Below, in pieces: positions 1-10,289 of a stretch of DNA of 64,000 bases. The stretch is taken from positions 104,743,486 to 104,807,485 of the forward strand of contig OZ020269.1 in NCBI GenBank assembly GCA_963971225.1, in the 5' to 3' direction. A program made the position numbers and the translations under genes. The stretch comes from Melieria omissa (taxonomy: Eukaryota; Arthropoda; Insecta; Diptera; Ulidiidae). Numbering within the stretch: the stretch's first letter is position 1; each line of letters opens with the position of its first letter. A model generated the notes under the pieces. It was given only the letters and a program-made list of their open reading frames with translations, had not been told where the DNA came from and did not search any database.

Positions 1-1
1 C

Positions 2-364
2 GCCAAAGCCAACACTAGATGGCAGAGAACGGAATCCTATAAAATCAGCAGATCACTGTGGCCAACGTACGATAAGAATAGGACCGCGGTGCTCTTGAAC
101 AAAGGCCGACGGGATGTGGCAAGACTGACGGCAGTCATCACTGGCCACTGGCCCATTGGAGAGCACACAGCAAAAATGGGGATTCCATACAACACCAACT
201 GTCACAGCTGTGAAAACCCGGATGAGAAGGAAACCGTTCACCATTTCCTCTGCGCCTGTTCGGCCTTAGCCGAAGGAAAACCGATATTTTAGACTTTCGA
301 AGAGATAGCAAAGTGCAGCGTAAACTCACTACTCTCTTTCATTAACCTCTCGGACTGGATATAA
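2..364 (+). pseudogene. LINE (I/LOA-like) ORF2 C-terminus, 5' cut by window edge
   Basis: The frame is open from base 2 and encodes the C-terminal, probably zinc-binding domain of a non-LTR retrotransposon polyprotein. Visible motifs are RRDVARLTAVITGHW and then a Cys/His cluster CHSCENPDEKET..HHFLCAC (C-x2-C, H-H, C-x-C). This arrangement lies downstream of RT and RNase H in I-like LINEs. The frame stops at 292, but the sequence resumes in a shifted frame as FEEIAKCSVNSLLSFINLSDWI and stops at 362-364. One frameshift near 275-295 therefore breaks the original C-terminus. A close relative is at 32748-33442. The LINE class is secure; the clade is inferred from motif style. Confidence 0.8.
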
Positions 365-509
365 GAATATGTATGGATAGATACATATAAGTCTAGATGA
401 CACCACACAATATACCTTAGGGTACCTACCGGGAATAGTGGTATCAAAACGGCGCTAACGCGCTAATTGAATGTTGGAACATTGCCACTTGAACCAACCA
501 ACCAACCAA
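365..509 (+). mobile_element. LINE 3' UTR with ACCA-repeat tail
   Basis: This follows the LINE stop codon directly. It contains TGGTATCAAAACGGCG and then CGCTAATTG, a stretch found again at 33453-33487 behind the related LINE. It ends in a short ACCA tandem repeat (about 491-509), the simple-repeat tail expected for I-type LINEs in place of poly(A). Confidence 0.7.
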
Positions 510-529
510 GTTCTTGCGGTTTGTCAATA

Positions 530-781
530 TATCTGTGGTCAAAAGCAATAACCGCTTAAGTCGACTTAAGAAGAAATTAAGTTATGGATGCCACCAAGTT
601 CCCTGGACTGTGCTCTACGTTTGTATAAAATCGGGGAGTTTGTAACTTCAAAACAAAAAAGGTATTAATAAAAACCTATTCGCATTCCCATAACGAACAC
701 ACTACGCGCTAAAACTTTAAAACGAGATTGCTCGAAACAGCAATTTTCAACTTAGGCGGTTATTGCTTTTGACCACAGATA
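530..781. mobile_element. 252-bp MITE with TA duplication
   Basis: The segment has near-perfect terminal inverted repeats: ATCTGTGGTCAAAAGCAATA followed by ACCGC on the left matches its reverse complement ending at 780. Similarity continues about 10 bp further in with mismatches. TA dinucleotides at 528-529 and 782-783 fit a Tc1/mariner target-site duplication. No transposase is encoded, so it would be a non-autonomous element mobilised in trans. The left arm also carries a 16-bp palindrome, CTTAAGTCGACTTAAG, at 555-570. Superfamily assignment rests on the TA duplication only. Confidence 0.7.
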
Positions 782-870
782 TAACTCCAGCAGTAACAGC
801 TGATCGATTATAACATATCCAAAGCGTCGTGAACAAAGCTAAGAGATATGGTAAACAAACTGCTTTAACA

Positions 871-1092
871 CATTTTTTTTATTTTTATTTTAATTTGTTT
901 ATTTTATTTTATTTCATTTTATTTTATTTTATTTTATTTTTATTCTATTTAATATTTTTTTATGATTCTATTTTATTTTATTTTATTTTATTTTATTTTA
1001 TTTTATTTTATTTTATTTTATTTTATTTTATTTTTATTGTATTTTATATTTTTGTATGATTCTATTTTATTTTATTTTATTTTATTTATTTT
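871..1092. repeat. (TTTTA)n microsatellite
   Basis: About 220 bp of TTTTA units with scattered T insertions and short non-repeat breaks. It reads as an ILFYF-type peptide only because of its composition. It abuts the 5' side of the mariner fragment at 1101. The same unit recurs at 37.8 and 57.5 kb. Confidence 0.95.
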
Positions 1093-1100
1093 TTTGTTAA

Positions 1101-1313
1101 GTGTTGATATTCTTATTTCATTGGAAGAAAACGGCAGCTGAAGCGCAGCAAGAGCTCCAAAAAGTTTACGGAGATTTTGCTCTGAGCGAAACAATGTACC
1201 GTGATTGCTTCTGTCGCTTCAAAGACACTGATTTCGCTGTTCAAGGAAGGCCAAAAATCTTCGAAAACCCTGAATTGGAAGCATTGCTCGATGAGGTCTC
1301 GTGCCAAACGTAA
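1101..1313 (+). pseudogene. mariner transposase N-terminal fragment
   Basis: The frame matches the N-terminal helix-turn-helix DNA-binding part of a mariner transposase: KKTAAEAQQELQKVYGDFAL, then RDCFCRFKDTDF and LEALLDEVSCQT. The aligned part of the 33.8-kb element has KKNAAEAHRMLSETYGDAAL and LDEDSCQTQEEL. A stop follows immediately after SCQT and no catalytic domain remains downstream, so this is a dead relic, more diverged than the other two mauritiana-type copies. It belongs to the Tc1/mariner class that inserts at TA. Confidence 0.8.
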
Positions 1314-1364
1314 GAATATGAAGAAACAGAGACTATTTGCTGTTACTGCTTAACTCTACAGGGC

Positions 1365-1640
1365 CTTAATTGCTTCTGGGTCTATGTTCCTGTCTAATCT
1401 GAGCAATTCAACAGAAGGGGAACTAGTAGATTAGCTAACTGAGAACAGTTCGATATTCCTTAACTTATATGAAAGGACTCACAATGGAAATTTTTCATGC
1501 CACCAAATAAAAGTGCCGCTCTTTCTGGGTCTAGGTTCCTGTCTAAACTAACTAAAATTTATTAAACTTGGACAATTGGATATTCCTCTACTTATATGAA
1601 GGGAACAGTGGTAATTTTTTAGGTCACTGGGTAAAAAAAT
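1365..1640 (+). repeat. Two degenerate direct copies of a LINE 3' UTR-like segment
   Basis: Two diverged copies (about 1365-1500 and 1512-1625) share TCTGGGTCTA-G-TTCCTGTCTAA, a GATATTCCT..ACTTATATGAA stretch and a CACAATGG-like end. The second half resembles the 3' UTR of the LINE at 5919-6035 (GATTCACAATGGGCC). They are most simply remnants of tandem or nested LINE 3' ends. Confidence 0.45.
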
Positions 1641-1654
1641 AAAAAAGTAATCGC

Positions 1655-1860
1655 CTCACCGCACTTCCACTCGGAGGCCAGAATGGCTATGAATCCCTAC
1701 TTATGTTGTTCTGGACCTAACCAATAGTCTCAATCAAGGGGAAACCAGTTCGACCTCTTAATGAAGGAGAGCAGATTCGAGATTTCGACTTTCGCCGCAT
1801 ATGCCAGGTCTGTCAGGAACGTTGATCCCAAGGTGCGGAGTCATACTCACCGAGTAAGAA
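1655..1860 (-). mobile_element. LINE 3' end, minus strand
   Basis: The reverse complement matches the 3' UTR and final coding segment of the LINE at 5601-6035. Plus-strand CCGCACTTCCACTCGGAG is the complement of the CTCCGAGTGGAAGTGCGG there, and AACCAATAGTCTCAATCAAG corresponds to its 3' coding/UTR junction. A third copy in this orientation is at 28166-28430. It has no open frame left. Confidence 0.7.
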
Positions 1861-4570
1861 ACAATCTTTTTTTTAACATTTAAGAAACATAAAAACCCAA
1901 ACCAAACAAAAACCTGAACCAAAGTGAAAACAATAATAATAGTTTTGGAATAGGAAGAATATTAAGAAAAATAAAGAAAAGTTTTGTTTCTATTTGGATA
2001 GTCAAATTCTTATTACAGTATATTTCAAACCAGCATGGGTGTACCCAAGTACAAATTTATGGGGACGAGGGCAACACATGGCTACTTTTCAAAAGTATGT
2101 ATAAATATAGAATTCGAACAAAACAGAATATTGAATTCTATACACTTTTATGTAGTATAAAGAATTTCGAAAACCTAACACCAATCACCGCATCGAGAAC
2201 CCATTATTAAGAATCTCCATAGAACACTCAATCCAGTCTAACTCTCTAACTCGCACAATAATAATTTCGAATACTGCGACGCATTCAGTTTCAGAACGAA
2301 AAATTGCCAACAATATTTGCAGCACTTGAAGAAAACTTTTTGCACATCGGCTTCAATCGAACAGAGTCACTTGAACCTAACCCAGCAGAGTAAAACTTCT
2401 CAGACTTGCCAACTGCCATTGAATGCTACAACAATTGCTCAAAATTAAAAAAAAAAAAAATAAACGCTCCAAGTAAAGTTCAATTTATAAATATAACAAA
2501 GGCAACAACATGCCCAGGACATTTTTTTTTAAATGGTCACAATGTACATAACAGTAAAAGTGGAACCAAAAGCAATTTGCGGAAAGTTGAAATTGCACAA
2601 CCGTCACGCCACTTCAAGCAGCAACAAGACGAGCAGTACATTTTTTTTTATAAATTTTTTTAATTTTAGTTTTGGCAATGGCTGCACTTTAGAAACGCAA
2701 ATAAAGTTACAAACCAAAACATGGCCGACAAAAATATCGTTTACACAGCAATGTCGAAGCAGAAATTTGTGTGATTTAGAGACCAGTGAAGGCTTATGCA
2801 ATAAATTTATCAACTCGAAAAGGCCACCCAGCGGCGGCGTAAAAGGGATTAAAACTTATCAGACTGATGCACACACACACACACACACACACGCATGCAC
2901 GAGCGCCCATTTGCAACTAACAGAAATACGTTCAGTGTAGATGCAAAAAAAAAACAAACTAGGAATGAAACCGAAACGCAGTAACGTAGGCCACAAACGC
3001 GCCACACTACGACAGACGTATTATCGCTCGCCTGGCAGCTGGCAGCCGGCGCTCGAGCGGCTTTGGGAGCAATGAAAATAAAAACGCGTTTTGCACTCCA
3101 CTCGACTCGACTCGAGTCGGAATATGCGGCGACAAATTGAGTTGTACAACGCCGGCGGGCGCACAAATGGAACTTTCACTGTTTTGTGTGCAATGCTAAA
3201 AATATCAACAACAACAATTGTAGTTGGACGTGTGTGTTTCTGAAGAGCCGCACCGCTCACCGCTGATGCTGCAATATTTCCTCATCTAAGCGCATTAATC
3301 TGGCTTTTGGTACTAATTAGGGCTGGCCATGACTGTCCGACGGACAACAACATGACAGCCAGAAAACTCGCATTTCTAAGACGGCTTCTTTGAGCAGGTG
3401 CTGGCTGTCACATATCTACGAATGCGAATTATTTATTTTTGTTGCCGCTTCTTATCTTTGAAGCGCTCTAACGATGCTCGATTTTGGGGGTTGCAGCTGA
3501 TAAAATCAACTGCGTGAATGTGTGCGTGCGTGGGTGCGTGGGTGTGTGTCTAGCGACCCTCATGGCTACCGTGTCGGCATTCTTCTACGAAATGCAATTA
3601 CATACACCATTAGCTGTCACATATGAACGTCACAGCGCCACCATAAGCCCACCCGCCCCCCTTCACCCACTGCTCCCTGCTCCATTGCCGTGCAGCTGCA
3701 CCGAACTCAACTAAGTGAGGCTTTTCAAAATGTTCCCTGTTTATTTACACATATTCGCCGTTCCGCTGCCACTCGTTGCGGGTTGCAGGGTGTCAACCCT
3801 CAAACTATGCGCCAGGCAGGTTGGAGTGCAAAGTGCTCCCCTTACGTGGCGTGTGTGCGCATTAATGACTCACACACACACACGCACAAGTTGCTGTTTG
3901 CTCGCTGCATGTTGCACGCATTCGGTTTGCTTGTTAGATGTGTTTTTCCCTGTTTCGTTGCTTTTTGTGCATCATTACGGTTGTCATAATTTTCCATTAG
4001 CTGTGTTATTATCAAAAGTCAACAGTATCGTTGTGATTATTATTGTTTTTATATGCTGCGACTGCACAAGTGAAGAGCACCGGATTTGGTTCCCCCGTAT
4101 TAGTTGCCGACTGTTCACTGCCGACTGTTGGCTGCCGTCTGTCTGCTTTTGGCCTATTGGGGGTTAGCTAAGCCGCAGGGCAATCGCATCTACTTGAAGC
4201 GGTTAATGAGTATTTATGACTTGTGCAGTTGCGCAATTAAACTCAGATTTTCCAGCTGCCAGACATATAAACATTATCAGTAATTTTCAATGCTTCTGGG
4301 TATTAAAAAAAAAACTAAAAAAACTATAATAATCATAAAACGTTTTATGGCGCAAAAGTTTGCGTTTCGCTGCAAGCTGTGAAATTTGATATTTGCCATA
4401 ATTGAATAATGAATAAAGCAAGTTTTAGCAGCCGGCAGGAGTTATTAAACTTTTGTAAGTTTGGTTTGTTTGTTTGAGTTTGAAATTATTTAAAGGCAAC
4501 AGTAATGATAATGAGAGATTTAATGTTGTCTAAAGTAAAGTTGTTATTAATTTTTTCAATTGAGTATATT
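1861..4570. other. Noncoding, apparently single-copy DNA
   Basis: No recognisable gene or transposon. It includes A-rich tracts near 2446-2462, a CA microsatellite at 2871-2892, a GC-richer stretch (2990-3260) with overlapping TCGAC/CTCGAG motifs near 3100-3118, and a shorter CA run near 3871-3884. The open frames here (up to 150 codons at 3715-4167) show no family motif and look like chance. Confidence 0.6.
2871..2892. repeat. (AC)n microsatellite
   Basis: About 11 AC units inside noncoding DNA. Confidence 0.95.
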
Positions 4571-4571
4571 T

Positions 4572-4740
4572 TATAACACTGTGTAACACTGTGGCAAAAA
4601 CCCACTTTTTTCAAGATCCATCCAAAAGATTATAAACGCTTGAAACTAGAAGTCATTCATAGTAGCCTGGCATACTCAGTTTTTGCTTTCAAAAGGACTT
4701 TAAAATTTTAAGGACATACTTAGTAGGGACATAAATATTG
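4572..4740. repeat. Dispersed repeat, copy 1 (TTAA-family interior)
   Basis: It shares diverged blocks with 27290-27490: GTCATTCATAGTAGCCTGGC here against ATCATTCATAGTAACTTGGC there, then CTCAGTTTTT and GGACTTTAAAATTTTAAGGA. A partial third copy is near 18295-18410. At 27.7 kb this repeat lies inside a sequence ending in GGGTTAA, which suggests a TTAA-targeting non-autonomous element. The link is inferred. Confidence 0.5.
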
Positions 4741-4924
4741 TTACAACATTGAACACACCCATTGTAATAGTTGCAATATTTCCACATGGTTTATGAAACA
4801 TAACCTGTAAAGCGTTAGTCTGCACCGGGAATTCTAAATTGTTCTAGCTTTTACCATTGAGTGGTCAGATAACGAGAACCGTATCGCTGTTTTAGCGCTT
4901 TTTATATGTTAAATAAAAAAAGGT

Positions 4925-5405
4925 GATATTTTCAAAACGCTCCGCCCGCTCGGGATTAGTCGCATGTTCGTCTACCGGTGCATAAAAAGATTGAAGAGAC
5001 TAAAGATGTTAAAGACCGCCACCGGTCGGTCCGTCCGCGCACAGTTCGAACATCACAAGTCGTTAAAGCTGTCAAATTAAATAAATAATTCAGCGAAATC
5101 CGCTCCGAAAACATAAAATCATGGCCCGGGAGATGAATATCTCGCAAAAGTCCATGAGTCGAATTATTACAAAAGACTTGTGGCTTTCAAACACCGTACC
5201 GGACATTTGTTGACTGCAGCTTTGAAAAAAAAGCTTCTGAACTGATTCCACGGGTCGAAAAGGGTCATCACACAGCTTCAGTCATGATTTGGTGGGGTGT
5301 CTCTTACGATGGGGTCAGTGACTTGCATTTCTGCGAACAAGGGGTCAAAACATCGGCCACAGTTTACCAAGAAACCGTTTTGAAAGCTGTTGTAAAACCA
5401 CTTAA
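4925..5405 (+). pseudogene. Tc1/mariner-superfamily transposase relic
   Basis: In shifting frames the plus strand encodes pieces of a transposase: SRMFVYRCIKRLK (helix-turn-helix), a proline/arginine-rich linker, MAREMNISQKSMSRII, then ASVMIWWGVSYDG and LHFCEQGVKTSATVY followed by LKAVVKPLN. The VMIWWGVS and HFCE-GVKT blocks are typical of the catalytic core upstream of the second catalytic Asp in Tc1-like insect elements. Frameshifts, a stop and an internal deletion between the HTH and the core make it non-functional. The sequence breaks off at KPLN, just where a TTAACCC sequence begins at 5402. Confidence 0.7.
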
Positions 5406-5440
5406 CCCATTGCTGCCTAATGGGTTAAATTTTACCCATG
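5402..5440 (+). repeat. TTAA-type element end with palindromes
   Basis: TTAACCCATT and AATGGGTTAA form a perfect 10-bp inverted repeat with a 7-nt loop (5402-5428). It is followed by AAATTTTACCCAT, giving a second small palindrome. The reverse complement of 27700-27738 has the same layout (TTAACCC, CTCCTA, ATGGGTCAA, TTGACCC), so this looks like one end of the same TTAA-inserting family, truncated on the right by the LINE starting near 5560. Confidence 0.45.
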
Positions 5441-5559
5441 AAAACTGACTTTTTTAAAAAATCACAGAAAAGTTCGTGGTAGAGATATTTCAAAATCATT
5501 GATAGGGATGGTTGGGGTAAAGATAAAACTACCGTAGTCTAGTGGAGGTCACCCTAAAA

Positions 5560-5918
5560 TTCCGCCATCTAGCTAGAGTAACCAGACATCTGCCCTGTAT
5601 TTGCATATTGACCTGCCGGGCAATATGGCCTTCCCTTTCCGTGAGGAAAACACGACATGTACTGTCCCTGGACACTGCGCCATTGGATCCATGCTTGCCA
5701 AATGGTGCCTCTCGTCCAGTAATGTCTGCAGAAGCTGTGGAGATGAAGAAGAAGTGGAAACGATCCAACACTACCTGTACCACTGCCCGGCTCTGCAGGA
5801 ACGCCGTCTCCGTACCTTGGGGTCAAGGTTCATGGCAGACCTAGCATGCGCAGCAATAGTTGAAATTTCGGATCTACTCTCCTTCATGAAGAGGTCGAAT
5901 TGGTTTGCCCCGGACTGA
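5560..5918 (+). pseudogene. LINE (I/LOA-like) ORF2 C-terminus
   Basis: The C-terminal Cys/His domain of a non-LTR retrotransposon, open from 5601 to the stop at 5918. Motifs are GHCAIGSMLAKWCLSS, then CRSCGDEEEVETIQHYLYHC (C-x2-C, H, C) and CPALQERRLRTLGSRFMADL, ending in DLLSFMKRSNWFAPD. The 60.9-61.7 kb LINE ends the same way (LLSSVKSSNWFNE). The RT and RNase H parts are missing: the copy is 5' truncated near 5560, as is usual for LINE insertions. Confidence 0.8.
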
Positions 5919-6035
5919 GAGCCACTGGCTAGCTCCAGAATCTTCTAAGAAGGGATTCACAATGGGCCATTTTGGGCTCCGAGTGGAAGTGCGGCCTTTG
6001 GAACGCACACACCCTTCCCTACCTAACCTAACCTA
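5919..6035 (+). mobile_element. LINE 3' UTR with CCTAACC tail
   Basis: It continues from the LINE stop codon, contains GGGATTCACAATGGGCCATT, and ends in the short repeat CCTACCTAACCTAACC at about 6019-6034. Related 3' ends are at 1655-1860, 28166-28430 and 61725-61830 (tail ACCTACCTACCT). An open frame at 5905-6441 starts here and runs past the element boundary, so it is chance. Confidence 0.75.
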
Positions 6036-8224
6036 TAACAAAATCAGTCATGATCGAACAGTCGAGCAACCCAGACCCAACAATATTTGTAATTCCTTCA
6101 TGACCAATTGGATCGTGCTCAGTAATCGTTCCAGAATTTTACCCAAAAGATATGACAGATATACTTCATTGGTCATGAAAGCGTTAAGTTACACTCATCC
6201 ATACAAGATGTTAGTTTCTCAACAGTTTCCGTATGAAAACTTATTTTGGTACCGACGCAATGTCTCCACTACATTGTCAGTTGTTCAAATGGACGCGGCA
6301 ACTACCAGACAGCTGAAAATTTCGCAGCACATTTCAAGAGGAGATATTATGCCTTATTTTCAGTTCAGCCGCATGCTGATTACTTGGAATGTATTAAAAA
6401 TACAAATAGCGCTTAATAACAGCAGCAACACATTAAAGTGAGCTGAAAATCAACGGCGATTCAGGCATGAAAATTTCTCAACAAGGATCAAAAGCAATGC
6501 GGCTTGCGCCACGTTGTGAAATTATTAATAAAGAAAAATATGTAAGAACACAATCAAAAGAAATCAACAGCAAAATGAGCGGTTTTTTTTATTATATAAC
6601 GTTGTACGCCCACACACACACACACACAGGCAAATACAAATTTAATTTACATATAAATGCCGAGATTCCTTTACGCCATTTACGTAAAATATTTAAAATT
6701 TGATTTTTGTGTTGTTATTTCTCGTTTCCGGCAAGCAAAAGTGCGCACAAATGCGCAAAACGATTCAGACATGAAAATTAAATTTCATTGATCGTTGCCG
6801 AGCGTGATGGAATGGCATTTCGTTGCTGTTTTGCTGCAACAATTATTAAAAAATAATTTCAAAAAATAAATTCTGCACATTATTGTGCAAAACAAAATGC
6901 CACAAAACAATAATAACAAACATATACAAATAAAACAGCAACAACAATTTTCATATAACATTTCATTGGGAAACTCTGAAGTTAACGGTCGACTTCAAAA
7001 CACACACACAAACACATTGTAAATGTTTGCAACATATATTTGTGTATGTATTTGTGTCAAAAATATGACTGCCGGCGCGCACTTAAATGGGAATTGCCAT
7101 TCATTGTGATTTTCATTAAAATGCTGCGCGACGTGAAAAAATTCCCACACGTGGCAACCTTGATTTGAATGAATTGAACTGTTCGCGTTGAATGTTGCAC
7201 GCTGACGGCTGTGCCGGCTCCAGTTGTGTGGTTTTTACACAATTTTCCTTTTTTTTCCTTATTTTGTTGTTGTAGTTTTTTTCATTTTCGTTGGTGTTGT
7301 TGTTGTATTTTTCATAGTCAATGGCACTGGCACTGCATGCATGATTGGTGTGGCTTGTGTTGTGCTGCATGCGCGCACCAACCATGCGCCATGTCGTATT
7401 TTCAAAGGGATTTCTCCAAAAACAAGAAAAAAACAGAAAACGAAAAAAGCGCCTCAAACAATAAATATACAAATAAAGCACGCTACAGGCGGCTTTTGAG
7501 GTACTAAGTACGCATAAATGACTTGGATCAGAGCACTTTTTTGCAACTTTTGGTTAAAGTTTCAGTTAAGTTTTAAGAGAGAGAACATCTACAGCTCCAA
7601 AGGAGCCTTATAAGTCTTAGCCAGGGATGTAAAGATGTAAAATCTGAGCCTTGAAGTAGGAGTAGTTCATTTAATACAGGTTAATACTTTAATTTGAATC
7701 ATAACTTTACGACTCCCAAGAAGTTACCACTAACCACTTGAGACTCTGGAGACTCCTTTCCAGTTTGAGCCCGAAAAGTAGACTAACTTTTGATATACAA
7801 TAATAGTAGACTTTGACCATCAGTGTAAGACTCGGATTTAGTTAACACTATGTGGTTAGTCAGTTAGTTAGTGGTCAGTTCATATTCATAATATAAAAAA
7901 CTGAAACTAACTAGAACTTAGATGCTAGAGCATGTAAAACTAACCTATTCTCCTCATACACTCCTCATGTTAAAAAGGACGAATTTATCTTTCTCACTGG
8001 ATATCTGATTGGTCACTGTGGACTCGGTTAACTTACTTTTTTACTTAACTGGCCAAAGCAACTCGCTCTCTCCAGGTGCCTTTTCTAGCTAGTCACACCA
8101 AGACACGATAGGACGTCAACAAACTTTGTCCTTCTACCGTCTTTCTCTTCTTCAGGTATCATCACAATAAAATTTAAATTTCCTTATTTTCCTTCCTAAA
8201 TTTATTTTTTGCAGCCCCTTTAGC
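6036..8224. other. Noncoding, apparently single-copy DNA
   Basis: No transposon or gene signature recognised. Contains a CA run at 6610-6628, CAA/AAC-rich stretches near 6890-6950, and AT-rich sequence. Open frames up to ~121 codons near 7116-7507 overlap on both strands and carry no motif. Confidence 0.55.
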
Positions 8225-8310
8225 AGATTTAGGTTTTTGAACTATATTGTTTTTACTTGATCTGGTTAGTGCTAACCACTGACACATCAAAACATATTGT
8301 ATTGCTTTAA

Positions 8311-9606
8311 CCTTCACACTGTCACTATTAACATATGTTAATATTTCAATTTTGATTTTGCTATAACTTTTTGGGTTTAAGTCCGATTTTCATGCGGCTT
8401 CGGCTCAGTGGCCAATTTGTCAACCTCTTTCTATATATGTAATCAGAAAACTAAAAATTTAATTTTTTCCATCTTTTTTTTACAAATGAAAATTTTTACC
8501 CCTATTTTGGTTACATATTAACATATGTTAATATTTTTCTTCTCATCCGTTTTATAAAGACAACTTTCATTTTTTGAGCTAAGTTGGTAAGCAGAAACAT
8601 AAAATGGACTGTTCTAAAGAGATTTTAGGTTCACGTGTGGAAGGGGGAAAAGGGATGAATGGGGTTTCAGCCCCTACAATGTGGGCGAATTTGTTGCTTT
8701 TTTTTAAGAAATGCCATAAAAAGTGCATTTTCAAATATATTTTCATCAAATTTCGTATTTAAGACTTTTAGGTAATACTACATCACATATCCAAATTTGA
8801 ACGAGATCGGTCAACTATATCATATAGCTGCCATAGAAACGATCGCTCAAAAATGCTTTTGGTACAAAAGGGCTAAATTGGTAACAATTGGTGCATTTTC
8901 AAAAATATTTTCATCAAATTTCGTATTTAAGAGTTTTAGGTAATACTACATCACATATCCAAATTTGAACGAGATCGGCCAACTATATCATATAGCTGCC
9001 ATAGAAACGATCGCTCGAAAATGTGTTGCATTGCGATTTGTACAAACGGGCTAAATTGCTAACAATTGGTGCATTTTCAAATATATTTTCATCAAATTTC
9101 GTATTTAAGACTTGTAGGTAATACTACATCACATATCCAAATTTGAACGAGATCGGCCAACTATCAGTTTACAAATGCACCAATTGTTACCAATTTAGCC
9201 CTTTTGTACAAATCGCAATGCAACACATTTTCGAGCGATCGTTTCTATGGCAGCTATATGATATAGTTGGCCGATCTCGTTCAAATTTGGATATGTGATG
9301 TAGTATTACCTAAAAGTCTTAAATACGAAATTTGATGAAAATATATTTGAAAATGCACTTTTTATGGCATTTCTTAAAAAAAAGCAACAAATTCGCCCAC
9401 ATTGTAGGGGCTGAAACCCCATTCATCCCTTTTCCCCCTTCCACGCGTGAACCTAAAATCTCTTTAGCACAGTCCATTTTATGTTTTTGCTTACCAACTT
9501 AGCTCAAAAAATGAAAACTGTCTTTATAAAACGGATGAGAAGAAAAATATTAACATATGTTAATAGTGACGGTTTCCGTATATAAAAATTGGTGACAGTG
9601 TGAAGG
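8311..9606. mobile_element. TTAA-flanked foldback element with internal tandem repeats (piggyBac-like MITE)
   Basis: The ends CCTTCACACTGTCAC and GTGACAGTGTGAAGG are exact inverted repeats, flanked by TTAA at 8307-8310 and 9607-9610. TTAA duplication and CC..GG ends are piggyBac hallmarks. Long inverted arms (about 8513-8890 against 9174-9560) include TTAACATATGTTAA palindromes. A unit of about 170 bp (starting GCATTTTCAAATATATTTTC, ending ACAATTGGT) occurs about 2.5 times in direct order on the left (8725, 8893, 9071) and once inverted on the right. The left arm has an extra ~190 bp between two TTAACATATGTTAA copies, and the right arm an extra ~26 bp near the tip. No transposase is encoded. 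Confidence 0.8.
8725..9165 (+). repeat. Internal ~170-178-bp tandem repeats of the foldback
   Basis: Units start at 8725, 8893 and 9071; the third is cut near 9165 at the turn of the foldback. Each contains AACGAGATCGG-CAACTATAT, CATATAGCTGCCATAGAAAC and a GATCGCTC-AAAATG stretch. An inverted copy occupies about 9174-9357. The copies differ only at scattered positions, so amplification looks recent or was homogenised. Confidence 0.85.
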
Positions 9607-9734
9607 TTAAAGTAAACTTTTGAACTTTGATATGATTTGGTTAGTGCTAACCACTGCAGGTTGAAATTAAGTTGTGAAGCTACATTGTTTTCATTTGATT
9701 CGGTTAGTGCTAACCAAAGCTGTAAAGTTAGTTG

Positions 9735-10124
9735 TTAAACTATTGGGTGTACAAGTAGAAAACCGCAGTTTTTTTCATAATTTGAGGCTTTATTGCGTAT
9801 AGCAAGGGAAATGGATTGCTGAGTCACACCCAAAGAATCCGCGAGTTCTTGTTGCGTCTGACAAGAATCTTCATCCAACAGAGTCTCCAAAGCTGCATCT
9901 TCAAACTTTTTCACGGGACCCGGCCGATCCTTGTCTTTCACGTCATAATCACCATTTTTGAATTTCACGAACCATTCTCGACACGTTCTTTCACTGATAC
10001 ACGACTCACTATAAGTTGCTACAATCATTCGACGCGCTTCAGCTGCAGATTTTTTCGAATGAAACGCGAAAAGCAAAATCTCCCGCAAATGACGCTTATT
10101 CGGTTCAAATTTCGACATCTTCAC
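9735..10124 (-). CDS. Truncated mariner transposase, DNA-binding domain only (129 aa)
   Basis: An uninterrupted minus-strand frame from ATG at 10124. Residues about 5-112 are the N-terminal paired helix-turn-helix region of a mariner transposase: FEPNKRHLREILLFAFHSKK, SERTCREWFVKFKNGDYDV, then LDEDSCQTQQELADSLGVTQ. After QQSIS the frame passes through the deletion into former 3' UTR (the AATAAA-bearing AIRNKASNYEKN) and out through the terminal repeat (CGFLLVHPIV), stopping just outside the element. All three catalytic Asp residues are absent, so it cannot transpose DNA. If expressed it could bind mariner ends, but expression is unknown. The 33.8-kb copy has the same domain followed by the full catalytic core. 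Confidence 0.7.
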   Translation of the reverse strand: MKMSKFEPNKRHLREILLFAFHSKKSAAEARRMIVATYSESCISERTCREWFVKFKNGDYDVKDKDRPGPVKKFEDAALETLLDEDSCQTQQELADSLGVTQQSISLAIRNKASNYEKNCGFLLVHPIV

Positions 10125-10289
10125 GCACCAACAAAAAAATGGACAATAAGAATAAACAAGCGAGATGATGTGGAGTTGTTAACCGATATCTTAGCTTGTC
10201 ATGTGATGTTTCTGATCGGAATTCTCTCACCGATTTCCAAAGGTGGCACCACCCAGTGGAAAACGGCGGTTTTCTACTTGTACACCTGA
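9743..10289 (-). mobile_element. mariner deletion derivative (547 bp), mauritiana-type
   Basis: The termini are GGTGTACAAGTAGAAAACCG on both ends in inverted orientation (outer bases TTG on the left, TCA on the right), flanked by TA at 9741-9742 and 10290-10291. Removing the insert restores GTTGTTAAACTATGATTTGA, which occurs uninterrupted in the array at about 10931-10950, so this is a clean TA insertion into the tandem array. Full-length mariners are about 1.3 kb; this copy lost the catalytic core by an internal deletion. It keeps both termini and so could in principle be mobilised in trans. Confidence 0.9.

Noticed and set aside
3715..4167. 150-codon frame
   Set aside because: No domain or start context; ordinary single-copy DNA with CA repeats.
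5905..6441. 178-codon frame
   Set aside because: It begins in a LINE 3' UTR and crosses the element boundary; no motif.
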